Shown here in pieces: positions 25,207 to 34,339 of a stretch of 64,000 nt of DNA; the first letter of the stretch is position 1, and every line of letters begins with the position of its first letter. The notes below the pieces were generated by a model. The model did no database searches, was not told the origin of the DNA, and worked only from the letters and a program-made list of their open reading frames with translations. The stretch lies in assembly GCA_942491735.1 (NCBI GenBank), contig CALOCN010000001.1, positions 186,001 to 250,000 of the forward strand, in the 5' to 3' direction. The stretch is from CALOCN01 sp942491735 (GTDB lineage Bacteria; Eisenbacteria; RBG-16-71-46; JABDJR01). The position numbers and the translations under genes are program-made.

Positions 25207-26475
25207 ATGGACAAGTTTGTCGTGGAGGGGAGGATCCGGCTCACCGGCTCGGTGGAAACCGCGGGTTCCAAGAACGCCGCGCTCCCCATGATGGTTGCGG
25301 CGCTGCTCGCTCCGGCGCCGCTCACGATCGGCAACGTGCCCAGCCTGCGGGACATCCGCACCCTGGCCAAGCTCCTCGAGGGCCTGGGGGTCGTGGTGCA
25401 GCGCGAGGGGACCACGCTGACCCTGGACGCGACCGGGGTCACGGCCTACGAGGCGCCGTATGACCTGGTCAAGACGATGCGTGCCTCGGTGTACGTGCTG
25501 GGCCCCCTGTTGGCCCGGCTGCGGCGGGCCCGGGTCTCGCTTCCGGGGGGCTGCGCCTGGGGCCCTCGGCCGGTGGACCTCCACATCAAGGGAATGGAGG
25601 CCCTGGGAGCGACGGTGCACATCGACGAGGGATACATCGTGGCCGAGTGTCCCGACGGATTGCAGGGAGCGGACATCGATCTCGACATCGCCTCGGTGGG
25701 TGCGACCGGAAATCTGATGATGGCGGCGGCGACCGCCAAGGGAACGACCCGCATCCACAACGCAGCCCAGGAGCCGGAGCTGCCCGCCCTGGAGGCCTGT
25801 CTCAACGCCATGGGGGCGCGGGTCCGGGGCGCCGGGACCCCCACCGTGGAGATCGAGGGGGTATCCGCGTTGGGTGCGGGGAGGGTGGACGTCATTGCGG
25901 ATCGCATCGAGGCGGGCACCTTCCTGGTCGGAGGCGCCATGACCGGCGGGGACGTCACGGTGACCCGCTGCCGTCCGGATCACCTGCACGCCCTGCGGTC
26001 CAAGCTGCGCGAGACCGGAGCCACGGTGACCACCGGGGACGACTGGATCCGGGTTCAGGGCGCGTCCCGGCCCAAGGCGGTCAACCTGACCACCGACTTC
26101 TATCCCGGATTCCCCACCGATCTCCAGGCCCAGATGATGGCCCTGGCCGCGGTGGCCGACGGGCCCTCGGTGCTGACCGAGCAGATCTATCACGACCGCT
26201 TCACCCATGTGGCGGAGCTGGTCCGCCTGGGCGCGGACATTCATCTGGACAACAACGTGGCCGTGGTCAAGGGGCGGGAGCGGTTGTCGGCGGCCCATGT
26301 CATGGCCACCGACCTGCGCGCCTCGGCCGCGCTCATCCTGGCCGGATTCGCGGCGGAGGGGGAAACCCACATCTCCCGCGTGTACCACATCGATCGTGGG
26401 TACGAGCGGATCGAAACCAAGCTGGCCGCCTTGGGGGGCACCGTCCGCCGCGAGGACGAGCCCCTGGTGACCTGA
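25207..26475 (+). CDS. murA: UDP-N-acetylglucosamine 1-carboxyvinyltransferase
   Basis: A 422-residue cytoplasmic enzyme that adds enolpyruvate from PEP to UDP-GlcNAc, the first committed step of peptidoglycan synthesis. K22 and N23 (GSKNAALPMM) bind the substrate, and C116 in SLPGGCAWGPRPVDLH is the PEP-reactive cysteine and fosfomycin target. Later motifs are DFYPGFPTDLQAQMMALA and RVYHIDRGYERI. Only the canonical Ile after GGCA is replaced by Trp (GCAWG), next to the active-site loop. A GAGGGGAC site precedes the ATG. The stop codon shares one base with the start of selB (TGATG), so they are cotranscribed. Confidence 0.97.
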   Translation: MDKFVVEGRIRLTGSVETAGSKNAALPMMVAALLAPAPLTIGNVPSLRDIRTLAKLLEGLGVVVQREGTTLTLDATGVTAYEAPYDLVKTMRASVYVLGPLLARLRRARVSLPGGCAWGPRPVDLHIKGMEALGATVHIDEGYIVAECPDGLQGADIDLDIASVGATGNLMMAAATAKGTTRIHNAAQEPELPALEACLNAMGARVRGAGTPTVEIEGVSALGAGRVDVIADRIEAGTFLVGGAMTGGDVTVTRCRPDHLHALRSKLRETGATVTTGDDWIRVQGASRPKAVNLTTDFYPGFPTDLQAQMMALAAVADGPSVLTEQIYHDRFTHVAELVRLGADIHLDNNVAVVKGRERLSAAHVMATDLRASAALILAGFAAEGETHISRVYHIDRGYERIETKLAALGGTVRREDEPLVT

Positions 26476-28394
26476 TGCCGGACACCCAGCAACGTTTCGC
26501 CATCCTGGGAACGGCCGGTCATATCGACCACGGCAAGACCGCCCTGGTGCGTCTGCTCACCGGTCGCGACACCGATCGCCTCAAGGAGGAGAAGGAGCGC
26601 GGGATCTCCATCGACCTGGGATTCGCGCATCTGGACCTGCCGGGGGGGATTTCCTGCGGCATCGTCGACGTGCCCGGTCACGAGCGGTTCGTGAAGAACA
26701 TGCTGGCCGGGGCCTGCGGCATGGACGCCATGATGATGGTCATCGCCGCCGACGAAGGGGTCATGCCCCAGACCCGTGAGCACCTGGACATCCTGGATCT
26801 GCTCGATGTGCGAACCGGCATCGTGGCGCTGACCAAGACCGACATGGTGGAACCGGATTGGCTGGATCTGGTCACCGAGACCGTGCGGGAGTATCTCGCC
26901 GAGCGCGGTTTCGGCGCGTTTCCCATCGTGCCGGTGTCCTCGAAGACCGGGGAAGGGAAGGACGCGGTGATCGCCGCCCTCGCCGGGGCGCTGGACTCCC
27001 TGGAGGAGCGGCCGTCGCACGCCGCCCTGCGGCTCCCGGTGGATCGGGCGTTCGTGGTGGAAGGATTCGGCTCCGTGGTCACCGGAACGTTGTGGCAGGG
27101 ACGGATTCGACCGGGGGACACGGTGATGATCGAGCCGGGGGGGATCCAGACCCGAGCGCGCAAGGTCGAGGTGCACGGCGTCGAGGTGAGCGAGGCGCAT
27201 TCGGGGCAACGTACGGCGGTCGCCCTGGCCGGCGTCTCCCTGGATCAGGTTCCCCGGGGCACGTGGTTGGTGGCACCGGAGAGCCTGCACCCGGCCCACA
27301 TGCTGGATGTCCGGCTTCGGGTCCTGCCGGAGTCGGCCCGGCCGGTAAAGCATCGTCAGCGGATCCGTTTTCATCTGGGGGCGACCGAGGCGCTGGGACG
27401 CATTGTTCCCCTGGAGGTACAGGAGCTGGAACCGGGCCAGGACGGTTTGGCCCAGGTCCGTCTGGAAGTCCCGGTCGTGGCCGCCCGAGGCGATCGTTTT
27501 GTGCTCCGCTCGTACTCTCCGGCGCGGGCAATCGCCGGGGGGACGGTGATCCTGCCCGACGCGCCCAAGCGACGACGGAACTCGGCGACCCTCGATGAGC
27601 TCACCCGGGAAGAGACCGGGTCTCCGGAAGACCGCCTATTGGCCGCCATTGAGGCGGTTCCGTGGGGGGAACCGGAGCCGGATCGGGTGCGCCGATCCGG
27701 TCTGCCACCCGAGGTCGCCACGCAGGCGCTGGGGTCGCTGGTCGCGGAGGGGCGCGTGGTGGAGATCGGGGGGCGGGCCCTGGCTCGGCAGACGCTGGAC
27801 CAGCTTTCCCGGGACGTTACCGCGACCCTGGCCCGTTTCCACGAGGAGTACCCCCTGCGCTGGGGGGCGAATCGCGGCGATCTCAAGAGCCTGCTCGGCA
27901 AGTCGCTCCCGGCCCCGGTTTTCGAGGCCACGGTGGATTCCCTGAGCCGGAATGGGGACATCTCGATCGACGCCGACCACATTCGATTGGGAGACAGTCA
28001 ATTAGAGCTTCCGGAGGCCCTGGCCCAGCAGGTGGAGCGCGTGGCCGAGGCCCTTGCCACAGGTGGGATGAGCCCGCCGACGGTCAAGGAACTGGCCGCG
28101 CTGCTGGGCTTTGCCCCGGGCGAGACCCTGGAACACTTGACTTTCGTTGGCCGGGCCGTGAAATTGACCCCCGACCTCTTCTGGGATCGCGCGCGATTTC
28201 AAGAGCTTAGGGACTGGATCAAGGCGCGGTTCGAGACCCACGAGGCTCTCTCGGTGGCCGACCTGCGTGAGGCCTGGGAGATGAGCCGCAAGTATTCCGT
28301 ACCCGCTCTGGAATACTTGGATCGTGAGGGCTGGACCCGGCGAGACGGCGATGTCCGAGTCCCTGGACGCCGGCTTGGCGACTCGGACTCCTAG
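26475..28394 (+). CDS. selB: Selenocysteine-specific elongation factor SelB
   Basis: A 639-residue translational GTPase that delivers selenocysteyl-tRNA to UGA codons marked by a SECIS hairpin. G1 is GHIDHGKT at 15-22; ERGISIDLGFAHLDL is the switch I region typical of SelB rather than EF-Tu; G3 is DVPGHERF and G4 is LTKTDM. The C-terminal 250 residues (about 390-639) are the winged-helix array that binds SECIS RNA, with LAALLGFAPGETLEHL and LREAWEMSRKYSVPALEYLD. It implies that the organism makes selenoproteins, although selA, selC, selD and a selenoprotein gene are not in the window. Confidence 0.93.
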   Translation: MPDTQQRFAILGTAGHIDHGKTALVRLLTGRDTDRLKEEKERGISIDLGFAHLDLPGGISCGIVDVPGHERFVKNMLAGACGMDAMMMVIAADEGVMPQTREHLDILDLLDVRTGIVALTKTDMVEPDWLDLVTETVREYLAERGFGAFPIVPVSSKTGEGKDAVIAALAGALDSLEERPSHAALRLPVDRAFVVEGFGSVVTGTLWQGRIRPGDTVMIEPGGIQTRARKVEVHGVEVSEAHSGQRTAVALAGVSLDQVPRGTWLVAPESLHPAHMLDVRLRVLPESARPVKHRQRIRFHLGATEALGRIVPLEVQELEPGQDGLAQVRLEVPVVAARGDRFVLRSYSPARAIAGGTVILPDAPKRRRNSATLDELTREETGSPEDRLLAAIEAVPWGEPEPDRVRRSGLPPEVATQALGSLVAEGRVVEIGGRALARQTLDQLSRDVTATLARFHEEYPLRWGANRGDLKSLLGKSLPAPVFEATVDSLSRNGDISIDADHIRLGDSQLELPEALAQQVERVAEALATGGMSPPTVKELAALLGFAPGETLEHLTFVGRAVKLTPDLFWDRARFQELRDWIKARFETHEALSVADLREAWEMSRKYSVPALEYLDREGWTRRDGDVRVPGRRLGDSDS

Positions 28395-28412
28395 TTCATT
28401 GAAAACAACAGG

Positions 28413-28437
28413 CCTGACACGGAATATTGGGGTCAGG
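28413..28437. promoter_or_regulatory. Inverted repeat before the ECF sigma gene
   Basis: CCTGAC and GTCAGG are separated by 13 bases of AT-rich sequence (ACGGAATATTGGG), 15 bases upstream of the sigma-factor ATG. The layout suits a dimeric repressor operator or the end of the selB transcript. Confidence 0.4.
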
Positions 28438-28451
28438 ACAGGGTAGAACGC

Positions 28452-29048
28452 ATGGAACGACGATTGAGTGGGAGCCCCAGGGAAGACCTGAAGGCTGCCT
28501 CCGATCTGGATCTGGTCATCCGCTCCAAAGCCAAGGATACCGAGGCTTTCGGGGAGTTGGTGCGCCGGTACCAGAAGCAGGTTTTTCGCATTGTCCTGCG
28601 CATGGTCAAGAGCATGGACGACGCGGATGACCTCACGCAGGACACGTTCGTCCGTGCGCATCGTGGGCTGAAAACCTTCAAGGAAGAATACGACTTCCAT
28701 CCCTGGCTCTTTCGGATCGCCTACAACCAGACCATCAACTTCCTGAACAAGCGAAAGCGTCAGGCGGCGGTGGACCTGGACGATGTGCCGGAGAGTGACA
28801 TCAAGGCCGGTCCGGAACCCGAAAGTCCGTTGCAGTCCGCGTCCCGCGGAGAGCTTCTGGAGCGAGTCGGGTCGGCACTTGAGCGTCTACCTGAAGATCA
28901 ACGTACGGTGTTCCTCCTACGTGTCCAGGAAGGCCTCTCCTACGAGGAGATCGCCAAGACCATGGGCACCCCGAAGGGGACGGTCATGTCCAGATTGGCT
29001 CGGGCCCGTATGGCCCTGAGAAAACACATGGGAGTCCCCGCCGAATGA
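28452..29048 (+). CDS. ECF-family RNA polymerase sigma factor
   Basis: A 198-residue group 4 sigma factor with region 2 (FGELVRRYQKQVFRIVLRMV, then DDADDLTQDTFVRAHRGL) and region 4 (QRTVFLLRVQEGLSYEEIAK, then GTPKGTVMSRLARARMAL). Regions 1.1 and 3 are missing, as in the class. It is followed 43 bases later by a gene for a single-pass membrane protein with an anti-sigma-like N-terminus, a usual partner layout, so its activity is probably held at the membrane until an envelope signal is sensed. The regulon is unknown. Confidence 0.94.
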   Translation: MERRLSGSPREDLKAASDLDLVIRSKAKDTEAFGELVRRYQKQVFRIVLRMVKSMDDADDLTQDTFVRAHRGLKTFKEEYDFHPWLFRIAYNQTINFLNKRKRQAAVDLDDVPESDIKAGPEPESPLQSASRGELLERVGSALERLPEDQRTVFLLRVQEGLSYEEIAKTMGTPKGTVMSRLARARMALRKHMGVPAE

Positions 29049-29091
29049 CGCTAGCTACGGTGCTGCCCAACCCGCGAGGTTTTTGTCCGTC

Positions 29092-30207
29092 ATGAGCGAT
29101 CCGATACACCCCCCCTCGATTGAAACGTTGAGCGCCTACTTCGACAACGAACTCCCGCCCTCCGAGCGAGCCGCGGTCGAGTCCTACCTCCAACGCCACC
29201 CCGAAGGTCGACTCCTTCTCGATGATTTCGTGCTGATGGGTGACGCGGCGACCGGCATTGAAGAACCTCTTCCCAACGACAGCTACTGGCAGGATCTGCC
29301 GGATCGGGTCCTGGCGCGGATTGCCCAGGAAGATGATCCGGTGGTGCTTCCCACGGCCGAGCCGGCCGCCGGAACCTCCCTTTGGGATCGGTTGTGGAAC
29401 CCCCAGGGCGCCTGGCGCTTTGCCGTGGGAACCGCGGCCGCCCTGGGTATCGGCGCGGTGGCCTGGGTGGCCCTGCACGAACCCCGGAACCCCGTTGAGC
29501 CCGCGCCGCGCGGGGGCATCGTGGAGCTGGCCGGGATTCCGGATGGCCTGGACGCGGCCGATGAGATGGAAGGGCTGGATCCGCCGGATGTCGCCCCCGA
29601 GATTTTTGCCCAGCGCGTGATTCACACCCTGGGACAGGGAACGCAGGGTACCTGGGGTGAGAGCATCAACCCCATCGCCGAGCCGACACCCAGATCCGGA
29701 GATGCTTCTCTCCGTCGGGTCGGGGTGACGTCGGGCGCCACCGATCTCGCTCTCCTTCCCGAAACCCGCCGCGACATGCAGGGCATGATCTGTGACGGCC
29801 CCGGCAACAGCCCTCTCCAGGACGCCATGCTGGTCGCGATCAAGGCCGAGGAAGTGGGGCGTACGGATCTTGCAGTCCAGGGCTATCGCGTGGTCATGGC
29901 CAATGCTCCGCAGAACGACCCATTGTACTGGGAGGCCAACTACCGTCTGACCTACCACAAGTGGGAAGAGAAGATCGGCGGGGATCCCCGCGGGCATGCC
30001 CGTGCGGTGAGCGAGCTGCAGACCCTGGCCAAGGAGACCTATCAGGCCTGGAACACGTCGGGTCGCATGCGGGATTGCCAGCGGGCCTACTGTCTGAACA
30101 AGACCCTGGTGCGCCTGGCCAGTGAAGCCGCCGCGCCGGCGGAGATGCAACTCACCGAGGTTCGGGTTGGTGAGTTGACCCAGTGCGTGAACGGGCAGGC
30201 GCCCTGA
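29092..30207 (+). CDS. Probable anti-sigma factor, single-pass membrane protein
   Basis: A 371-residue protein from the ATG at 29092; a TTG three codons earlier is possible. Residues 1-50 (LSAYFDNELPPSERAAVESY) match the N-terminal helices of anti-sigma domains, but the zinc-binding HxxxCxxC motif of the zf-HC2 type is absent. One hydrophobic helix lies at about 102-120 (FAVGTAAALGIGAVAWVAL). The 250-residue extracytoplasmic part is unusually long, with a Cys-containing segment near the end (RDCQRAYCLNKT). It would hold the upstream sigma factor inactive and sense a periplasmic signal. The family of the outer domain is not recognised. Confidence 0.8.
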   Translation: MSDPIHPPSIETLSAYFDNELPPSERAAVESYLQRHPEGRLLLDDFVLMGDAATGIEEPLPNDSYWQDLPDRVLARIAQEDDPVVLPTAEPAAGTSLWDRLWNPQGAWRFAVGTAAALGIGAVAWVALHEPRNPVEPAPRGGIVELAGIPDGLDAADEMEGLDPPDVAPEIFAQRVIHTLGQGTQGTWGESINPIAEPTPRSGDASLRRVGVTSGATDLALLPETRRDMQGMICDGPGNSPLQDAMLVAIKAEEVGRTDLAVQGYRVVMANAPQNDPLYWEANYRLTYHKWEEKIGGDPRGHARAVSELQTLAKETYQAWNTSGRMRDCQRAYCLNKTLVRLASEAAAPAEMQLTEVRVGELTQCVNGQAP

Positions 30208-30238
30208 CCTGGATCTTTCGTGGGTGTTCCACGAAGTA

Positions 30239-30273
30239 GAAACGGCCGCGGTCCATAGGGCTGCGGCCGTTTC
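30239..30273. terminator. Hairpin terminator after the anti-sigma gene
   Basis: A perfect 11-base inverted repeat GAAACGGCCGC/GCGGCCGTTTC with a 13-base loop. The T-run is inside the stem, so the element can work in either direction. Confidence 0.6.
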
Positions 30274-30395
30274 CATGTCCGCGCATACGGGTCCGGCTCC
30301 CCTCCGATTGCCGATTTGGCGTCGCTGTCGCACAATATGTGCCCTTCGAGCCCTTCGCTGATCATCCCCCCCTCAGCCTTCGGAGACCTATCGAC

Positions 30396-31481
30396 GTGTG
30401 CCGCCCGCTTTGCCTCCTGCTCCCGTTTCTTGCGTTGCTTGCCCCCGCCATCGCCCAGGCGGTTCCTCACTGGGACCACCCCGATTCCAGCGAAGCTTCC
30501 AAGGACTGGATCCGCATGAGCTCCGGGGAATGGTTGCGGGGGGAGATCCACACCCTCAACGACGACGATCTGGACTTCGAGAGCGAGGATCTCGACGATC
30601 TTGAACTCGACTGGGACGACGTGGTCGAGCTGAGGTCGGGGCGGGTGCTCACGTGGCGGTTCCATGTGGGGGGAGTGGTGACCGGCCGGGCGATCCTGCG
30701 CGATGGAACGGTGTGGATCACCCCGCCAGGGGGAGGTGCGCGGGTGGAATTGCCCCGCAGCGATCTGCTCTCGGCGATCGAGGGGCGTCCCACGGAGTGG
30801 AACTACTGGTCGGTGAAGGCGTCGCTGGGTCTGATCGCCCGTTCGGGAAACACCGAGCAGGAAGACTTCAACACGACCGTTCTCCTGCGCCGTCAATCGA
30901 CCCGGTCCAGGTTGGACCTCGACTACACCGGAAACTACTCGAACACCAGGGACATCCAGACCGTCAACAACCACAACGGCGGGGTGAAACTGGACTTCAC
31001 GGTGGCCAGGAATGTCTTTCTCACCCCGTTTGGGGGGCGGCTCTACACGGATCGGTTCCAGAACATCGACCTGCGGGCCACGGTGGGCGCCGGTGGAGGT
31101 GTCTTCCTGATCCGTGACAAGGATCTGGAATTCTACGTCGAGTTGGGAGCCGGTTATCAGTCCACGCGGTTCGTCTCGGTGGAGGCGGGCGAGTCGGACC
31201 AGGAGGAGAGCTTTACCCTGCTCCCGGCGATCAGCGTCGAGTGGGACATCACCGGATCCATCGACCTGGATGCGAGTTACAATGCGGAGGTCACGGTGCC
31301 CGAGGTCCAGAACACCGTCCATCACTTCTTCGCCTTGTTGAGCATCGAATTGACCTCGATTCTCGACTTCGATACCTCGTTGACCTGGGACCGGGTGGAG
31401 ACGCCCAAGGCGGATTCGGACGGGGTCGTGCCCAAGCAGGACGACTTGCGGTTCTTCTTCGGTCTTGGGGTGGATTTCTAA
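30396..31481 (+). CDS. DUF481-type outer-membrane beta-barrel protein
   Basis: About 361 residues from a GTG at 30396, chosen because it has GGAG ten bases upstream and yields a clean signal peptide (CRPLCLLLPFLALLAPAIAQA). An earlier GTG at 30339 adds 19 residues. The first 120 mature residues are acidic (DDDLDFESEDLDDLELDWDD), then the protein becomes beta-strand rich: WNYWSVKASLGLIARSGNTE, LDLDYTGNYSNT and LDASYNAEVT are amphipathic strands. The last residues, FFFGLGVDF, end in Phe as many outer-membrane proteins do. This is the DUF481 family, function unknown. Confidence 0.87.
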   Translation: MCRPLCLLLPFLALLAPAIAQAVPHWDHPDSSEASKDWIRMSSGEWLRGEIHTLNDDDLDFESEDLDDLELDWDDVVELRSGRVLTWRFHVGGVVTGRAILRDGTVWITPPGGGARVELPRSDLLSAIEGRPTEWNYWSVKASLGLIARSGNTEQEDFNTTVLLRRQSTRSRLDLDYTGNYSNTRDIQTVNNHNGGVKLDFTVARNVFLTPFGGRLYTDRFQNIDLRATVGAGGGVFLIRDKDLEFYVELGAGYQSTRFVSVEAGESDQEESFTLLPAISVEWDITGSIDLDASYNAEVTVPEVQNTVHHFFALLSIELTSILDFDTSLTWDRVETPKADSDGVVPKQDDLRFFFGLGVDF

Positions 31482-31493
31482 CCGGGCCCGCAA

Positions 31494-31502
31494 TGGTAGA
31501 CT
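31494..31502 (+). promoter_or_regulatory. Extended -10 promoter for the secreted endonuclease
   Basis: TGGTAGACT lies 63 bases upstream of the ATG at 31565. It has the same form as elements before prmC and other genes here. No -35 is evident. Confidence 0.4.
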
Positions 31503-31564
31503 TGCAGGATCCGGCCAGCGATCTGGCCCCGAGTCCTACACCCTTGCCACAGGCCCCGTCATCC

Positions 31565-34309
31565 ATGCGACTCCTACTCACGCTGGGGTTGATGACCCTG
31601 CTCCACAGCGTCATCCCCGCCTCGTCCCAGGCCCAGAACGTCATCCTCTCGGAGCTCTGCGATCCGAGGCTGAACTACCAGACCGACCGCTTCATCGAGA
31701 TCTACAACGCCGGCGCTTCGTCGGTTGATCTGACCGGGTGGCAGCTGGTCGCGGTGGGCAACGGTTCGGACATCTTCACCTGGAACCTCTCCGGGAGCAT
31801 TGCCCCGGGTGAGGCGCTGGTTGCCGGGGACCAGACCACCACGGTGGCGTTCACGGTGGATTTCCAGGGTGCGGCCTGGTCCGACAACAACGGGACCTGG
31901 AACGGAAAGGTGGGCGACGGAGCCAAGCTCCTGGGCCCGGGTGCCACCCTGGTCGACTACGCGGTGGTGACCGGCACCGCGTTCGAGAACGACGACTACG
32001 TCCGCAATTCCAACGTGACCACGCCCACCACCAGCTACAACGCTTCGGAATGGACGGCGACCGCGGTGGACCTCCCCACGGAGGGGACTCCCGGCACCCA
32101 CTCGGCCAGCCCGCCCACCCCGGTTCCCTCGGTAACCAACCTGGGTACGGATCCGCCGGCGCCCCTGCCGGCCCAGAGCGCCGACGTGTTGGCGGACGTC
32201 ACGGACGGGGTGGCGAACATCACCACCGTGGAAGCGCATTGGGGAACGGTTTCCGGATCGTTGACCAACACCCTCGCCATGTCCCTGGACGCGGGCGACA
32301 CCTACCGCACCGACAGCCCGATCCCCGGCCAGGCCGGCGGCGTGACCGTCTACTACGAGGTCGAGGCCAACAACGATCAGGGGGGGACCACCGTCTCCTC
32401 CGAGCAGAGCTACACCGCGGCCAATCCGGTGACCATCGCGGCGATCCAGGGGGGGGTGGCGAGTTCGCCCTATGACGGTTCCACCGTCGTCACCTACGGC
32501 GTGGTGACCGCGACGTTCGGGACCACCTTCGTGATGCAGGACGGGTCCGGCGCCTGGAGCGGGCTGTGGGCCAACGGTGCGGGCGGCCTCTCGGTGGGGG
32601 ACTCCGTCACCGTGTCGGGGGATGTCACCGAGTCGTTCGGGGGCGGCTTCGACGGCAATACCCTGCTGGCCAACGCCTCGGTGCTGGCTTCCAGTGCCGG
32701 AGCCGCGGTGCCGGCCGCCGCGACGGTGGGCGCGCCGGCAGCCATGAGCGAGGGGTATGAAGGGGTCCTGGTGCAGCTCCTGGACGCCCAGTGCACGAAC
32801 GTGAACGTCGGGGCCGGGGAATGGCTCGCCGATGACGGCTCCGGTACCGGCCGGGTGGGCGAACTGGGTTACGACAGCTCGCCGATCCTGGGCACCCGCT
32901 ACGACGTCACCGGTCCGGTCTCCTATTCGGGAAGCGCGTTCAAGCTGGAACCCCGGGGGCTGAGCGACATCGTCTGGTCCGGGGACACCTTCGCCCCGGT
33001 CATCCTCAGCACCACCGCCCTGGACGCGGCCACGGTGCGCATCGATTTCTCCGAGACGGTGGACGTGACCACCGCCGAGACCGGGTCCAACTACACCATC
33101 GCCGGGGTGAGCGTTCTTTCCGCGTCGGTGGCGGTCGGGGTTCCCTATCGGGTGGAACTGACCACGAGCACCATGGCCGACGGTTCCTACGTGGTGGATG
33201 TGACCGGGGTCGAGGATCTGTTCGGCAACGCGACCTCGGGCGAGACCGACGGGTTCGACGTCAACAGCTACGGCCCTCCGGTGGGGTACTACGACAGCGC
33301 GAACGGGTTGATGGGAACCGCGTTGCGACTCGAGTTGCATGAGATCATCGACAATCACAGCGTGCAGAGCTACAACTTCGCCCTCACCGCGTTCGAGACC
33401 ACGGACGACAAGCCCAACGGCAAGGTGTGGGACATGTACTCGGACATCCCGGGCGGGACCCCCCCCTACGAGTACACGTTCGGGGTGGACAACGGTTCCA
33501 GCGCGAGCGGCGAGGGGGAGGGATACAACCGGGAGCACTCCTTCCCCAGCAGCTGGTTCGGGGGCGGTTCGCCCATGCAGAGCGATCTGTTCATGCTGTA
33601 TCCCACGGACATCTACATGAACAGCATCCGGGGCTCGTTCGTATTCGGAGAGGTGGCCACCCCGGACTACACCGGGCAGAACGGGACCCTGCGCGGCTCG
33701 AGCGGCACCGCCGGCTACTCCGGCACCGTGTTCGAGCCGATCGATGCCTACAAGGGGGACTTCGCCCGCACCTACTTCTATGTTTCCACGCGGTACTACA
33801 CCGAGGACGGGGGCTGGCCGGGAAGCGATATGGTGGACGGGGCGGACCTGGAGCCGTGGGCCCTGGACCTGCTCCTGGACTGGCACATGGGCGATCCGGT
33901 GAGCGAGAAGGAACAGGACCGCAACCACACCATCTACGGCTTCCAGGGCAACCGGAACCCGTTCATCGACCGCCCCGAGTATGTGGTGCAGGTGTTTGCC
34001 CCCACCCTCGCCGCCGACGGCGAGATGCCGCGACTGCTGTTCGTGCACCCCAACGCCCCGAATCCCTTCCGCGGTTCAACCCGGATCCGCTTCGAGTTGG
34101 CCGAGCCGTCGGACGTCCGGGTCCTGGTCCACGACATCAACGGGCGGCTCATCCGCGCCGTGGACCCCGGTTTCCAGACCGCGGGGGCGCATGCGGTCCA
34201 GTGGAACGGCCGGGACAACGCCGGGCGCCAGGCCGCGGCCGGCGTGTATTTCTACAGCATCGTGATCGGAGACCACCGGGAAACCCGCCGCATGGTGCTG
34301 ATTCGCTAG
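31565..34309 (+). CDS. Secreted endonuclease I with lamin-tail and FlgD-like domains
   Basis: A 914-residue exported protein. The signal peptide is MRLLLTLGLMTLLHSVIPASS. Residues 25-150 form a lamin-tail domain (ILSELCDPRLNYQTDRFIEI). Beta-rich modules and an OB-like region follow. The nuclease domain (about 570-800) has NREHSFPSSWFGGGSPMQSD with catalytic H658, the metal-ligand Asn in YMNSIRGSF and FGEV. The usual HH of SDxHHLFPTD is FM here. The C-terminus (about 825-914) is a FlgD-like or T9SS-type domain starting PNAPNPFRGSTRIRFELAEP, ending in GVYFYSIV and a basic tail. It probably cleaves extracellular DNA at or outside the cell surface. Confidence 0.88.
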   Translation: MRLLLTLGLMTLLHSVIPASSQAQNVILSELCDPRLNYQTDRFIEIYNAGASSVDLTGWQLVAVGNGSDIFTWNLSGSIAPGEALVAGDQTTTVAFTVDFQGAAWSDNNGTWNGKVGDGAKLLGPGATLVDYAVVTGTAFENDDYVRNSNVTTPTTSYNASEWTATAVDLPTEGTPGTHSASPPTPVPSVTNLGTDPPAPLPAQSADVLADVTDGVANITTVEAHWGTVSGSLTNTLAMSLDAGDTYRTDSPIPGQAGGVTVYYEVEANNDQGGTTVSSEQSYTAANPVTIAAIQGGVASSPYDGSTVVTYGVVTATFGTTFVMQDGSGAWSGLWANGAGGLSVGDSVTVSGDVTESFGGGFDGNTLLANASVLASSAGAAVPAAATVGAPAAMSEGYEGVLVQLLDAQCTNVNVGAGEWLADDGSGTGRVGELGYDSSPILGTRYDVTGPVSYSGSAFKLEPRGLSDIVWSGDTFAPVILSTTALDAATVRIDFSETVDVTTAETGSNYTIAGVSVLSASVAVGVPYRVELTTSTMADGSYVVDVTGVEDLFGNATSGETDGFDVNSYGPPVGYYDSANGLMGTALRLELHEIIDNHSVQSYNFALTAFETTDDKPNGKVWDMYSDIPGGTPPYEYTFGVDNGSSASGEGEGYNREHSFPSSWFGGGSPMQSDLFMLYPTDIYMNSIRGSFVFGEVATPDYTGQNGTLRGSSGTAGYSGTVFEPIDAYKGDFARTYFYVSTRYYTEDGGWPGSDMVDGADLEPWALDLLLDWHMGDPVSEKEQDRNHTIYGFQGNRNPFIDRPEYVVQVFAPTLAADGEMPRLLFVHPNAPNPFRGSTRIRFELAEPSDVRVLVHDINGRLIRAVDPGFQTAGAHAVQWNGRDNAGRQAAAGVYFYSIVIGDHRETRRMVLIR

Positions 34310-34339
34310 ATTGGGGCGGCGACCGATGAGTTGCAGCGA

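Noticed and set aside
22552..26388. A minus-strand open frame of more than 1200 codons opposite prmC, the lipoprotein and murA
   Set aside because: Composition is rich in Gly, Arg, His and Pro with no recognisable motif; it is the expected shadow of GC-rich genes on the other strand, all of which have clear family motifs.
31574..34048. Long minus-strand frame opposite the secreted endonuclease
   Set aside because: Low-complexity Gly/Arg/His/Val composition typical of antisense frames; the plus strand shows a signal peptide and enzyme motifs.
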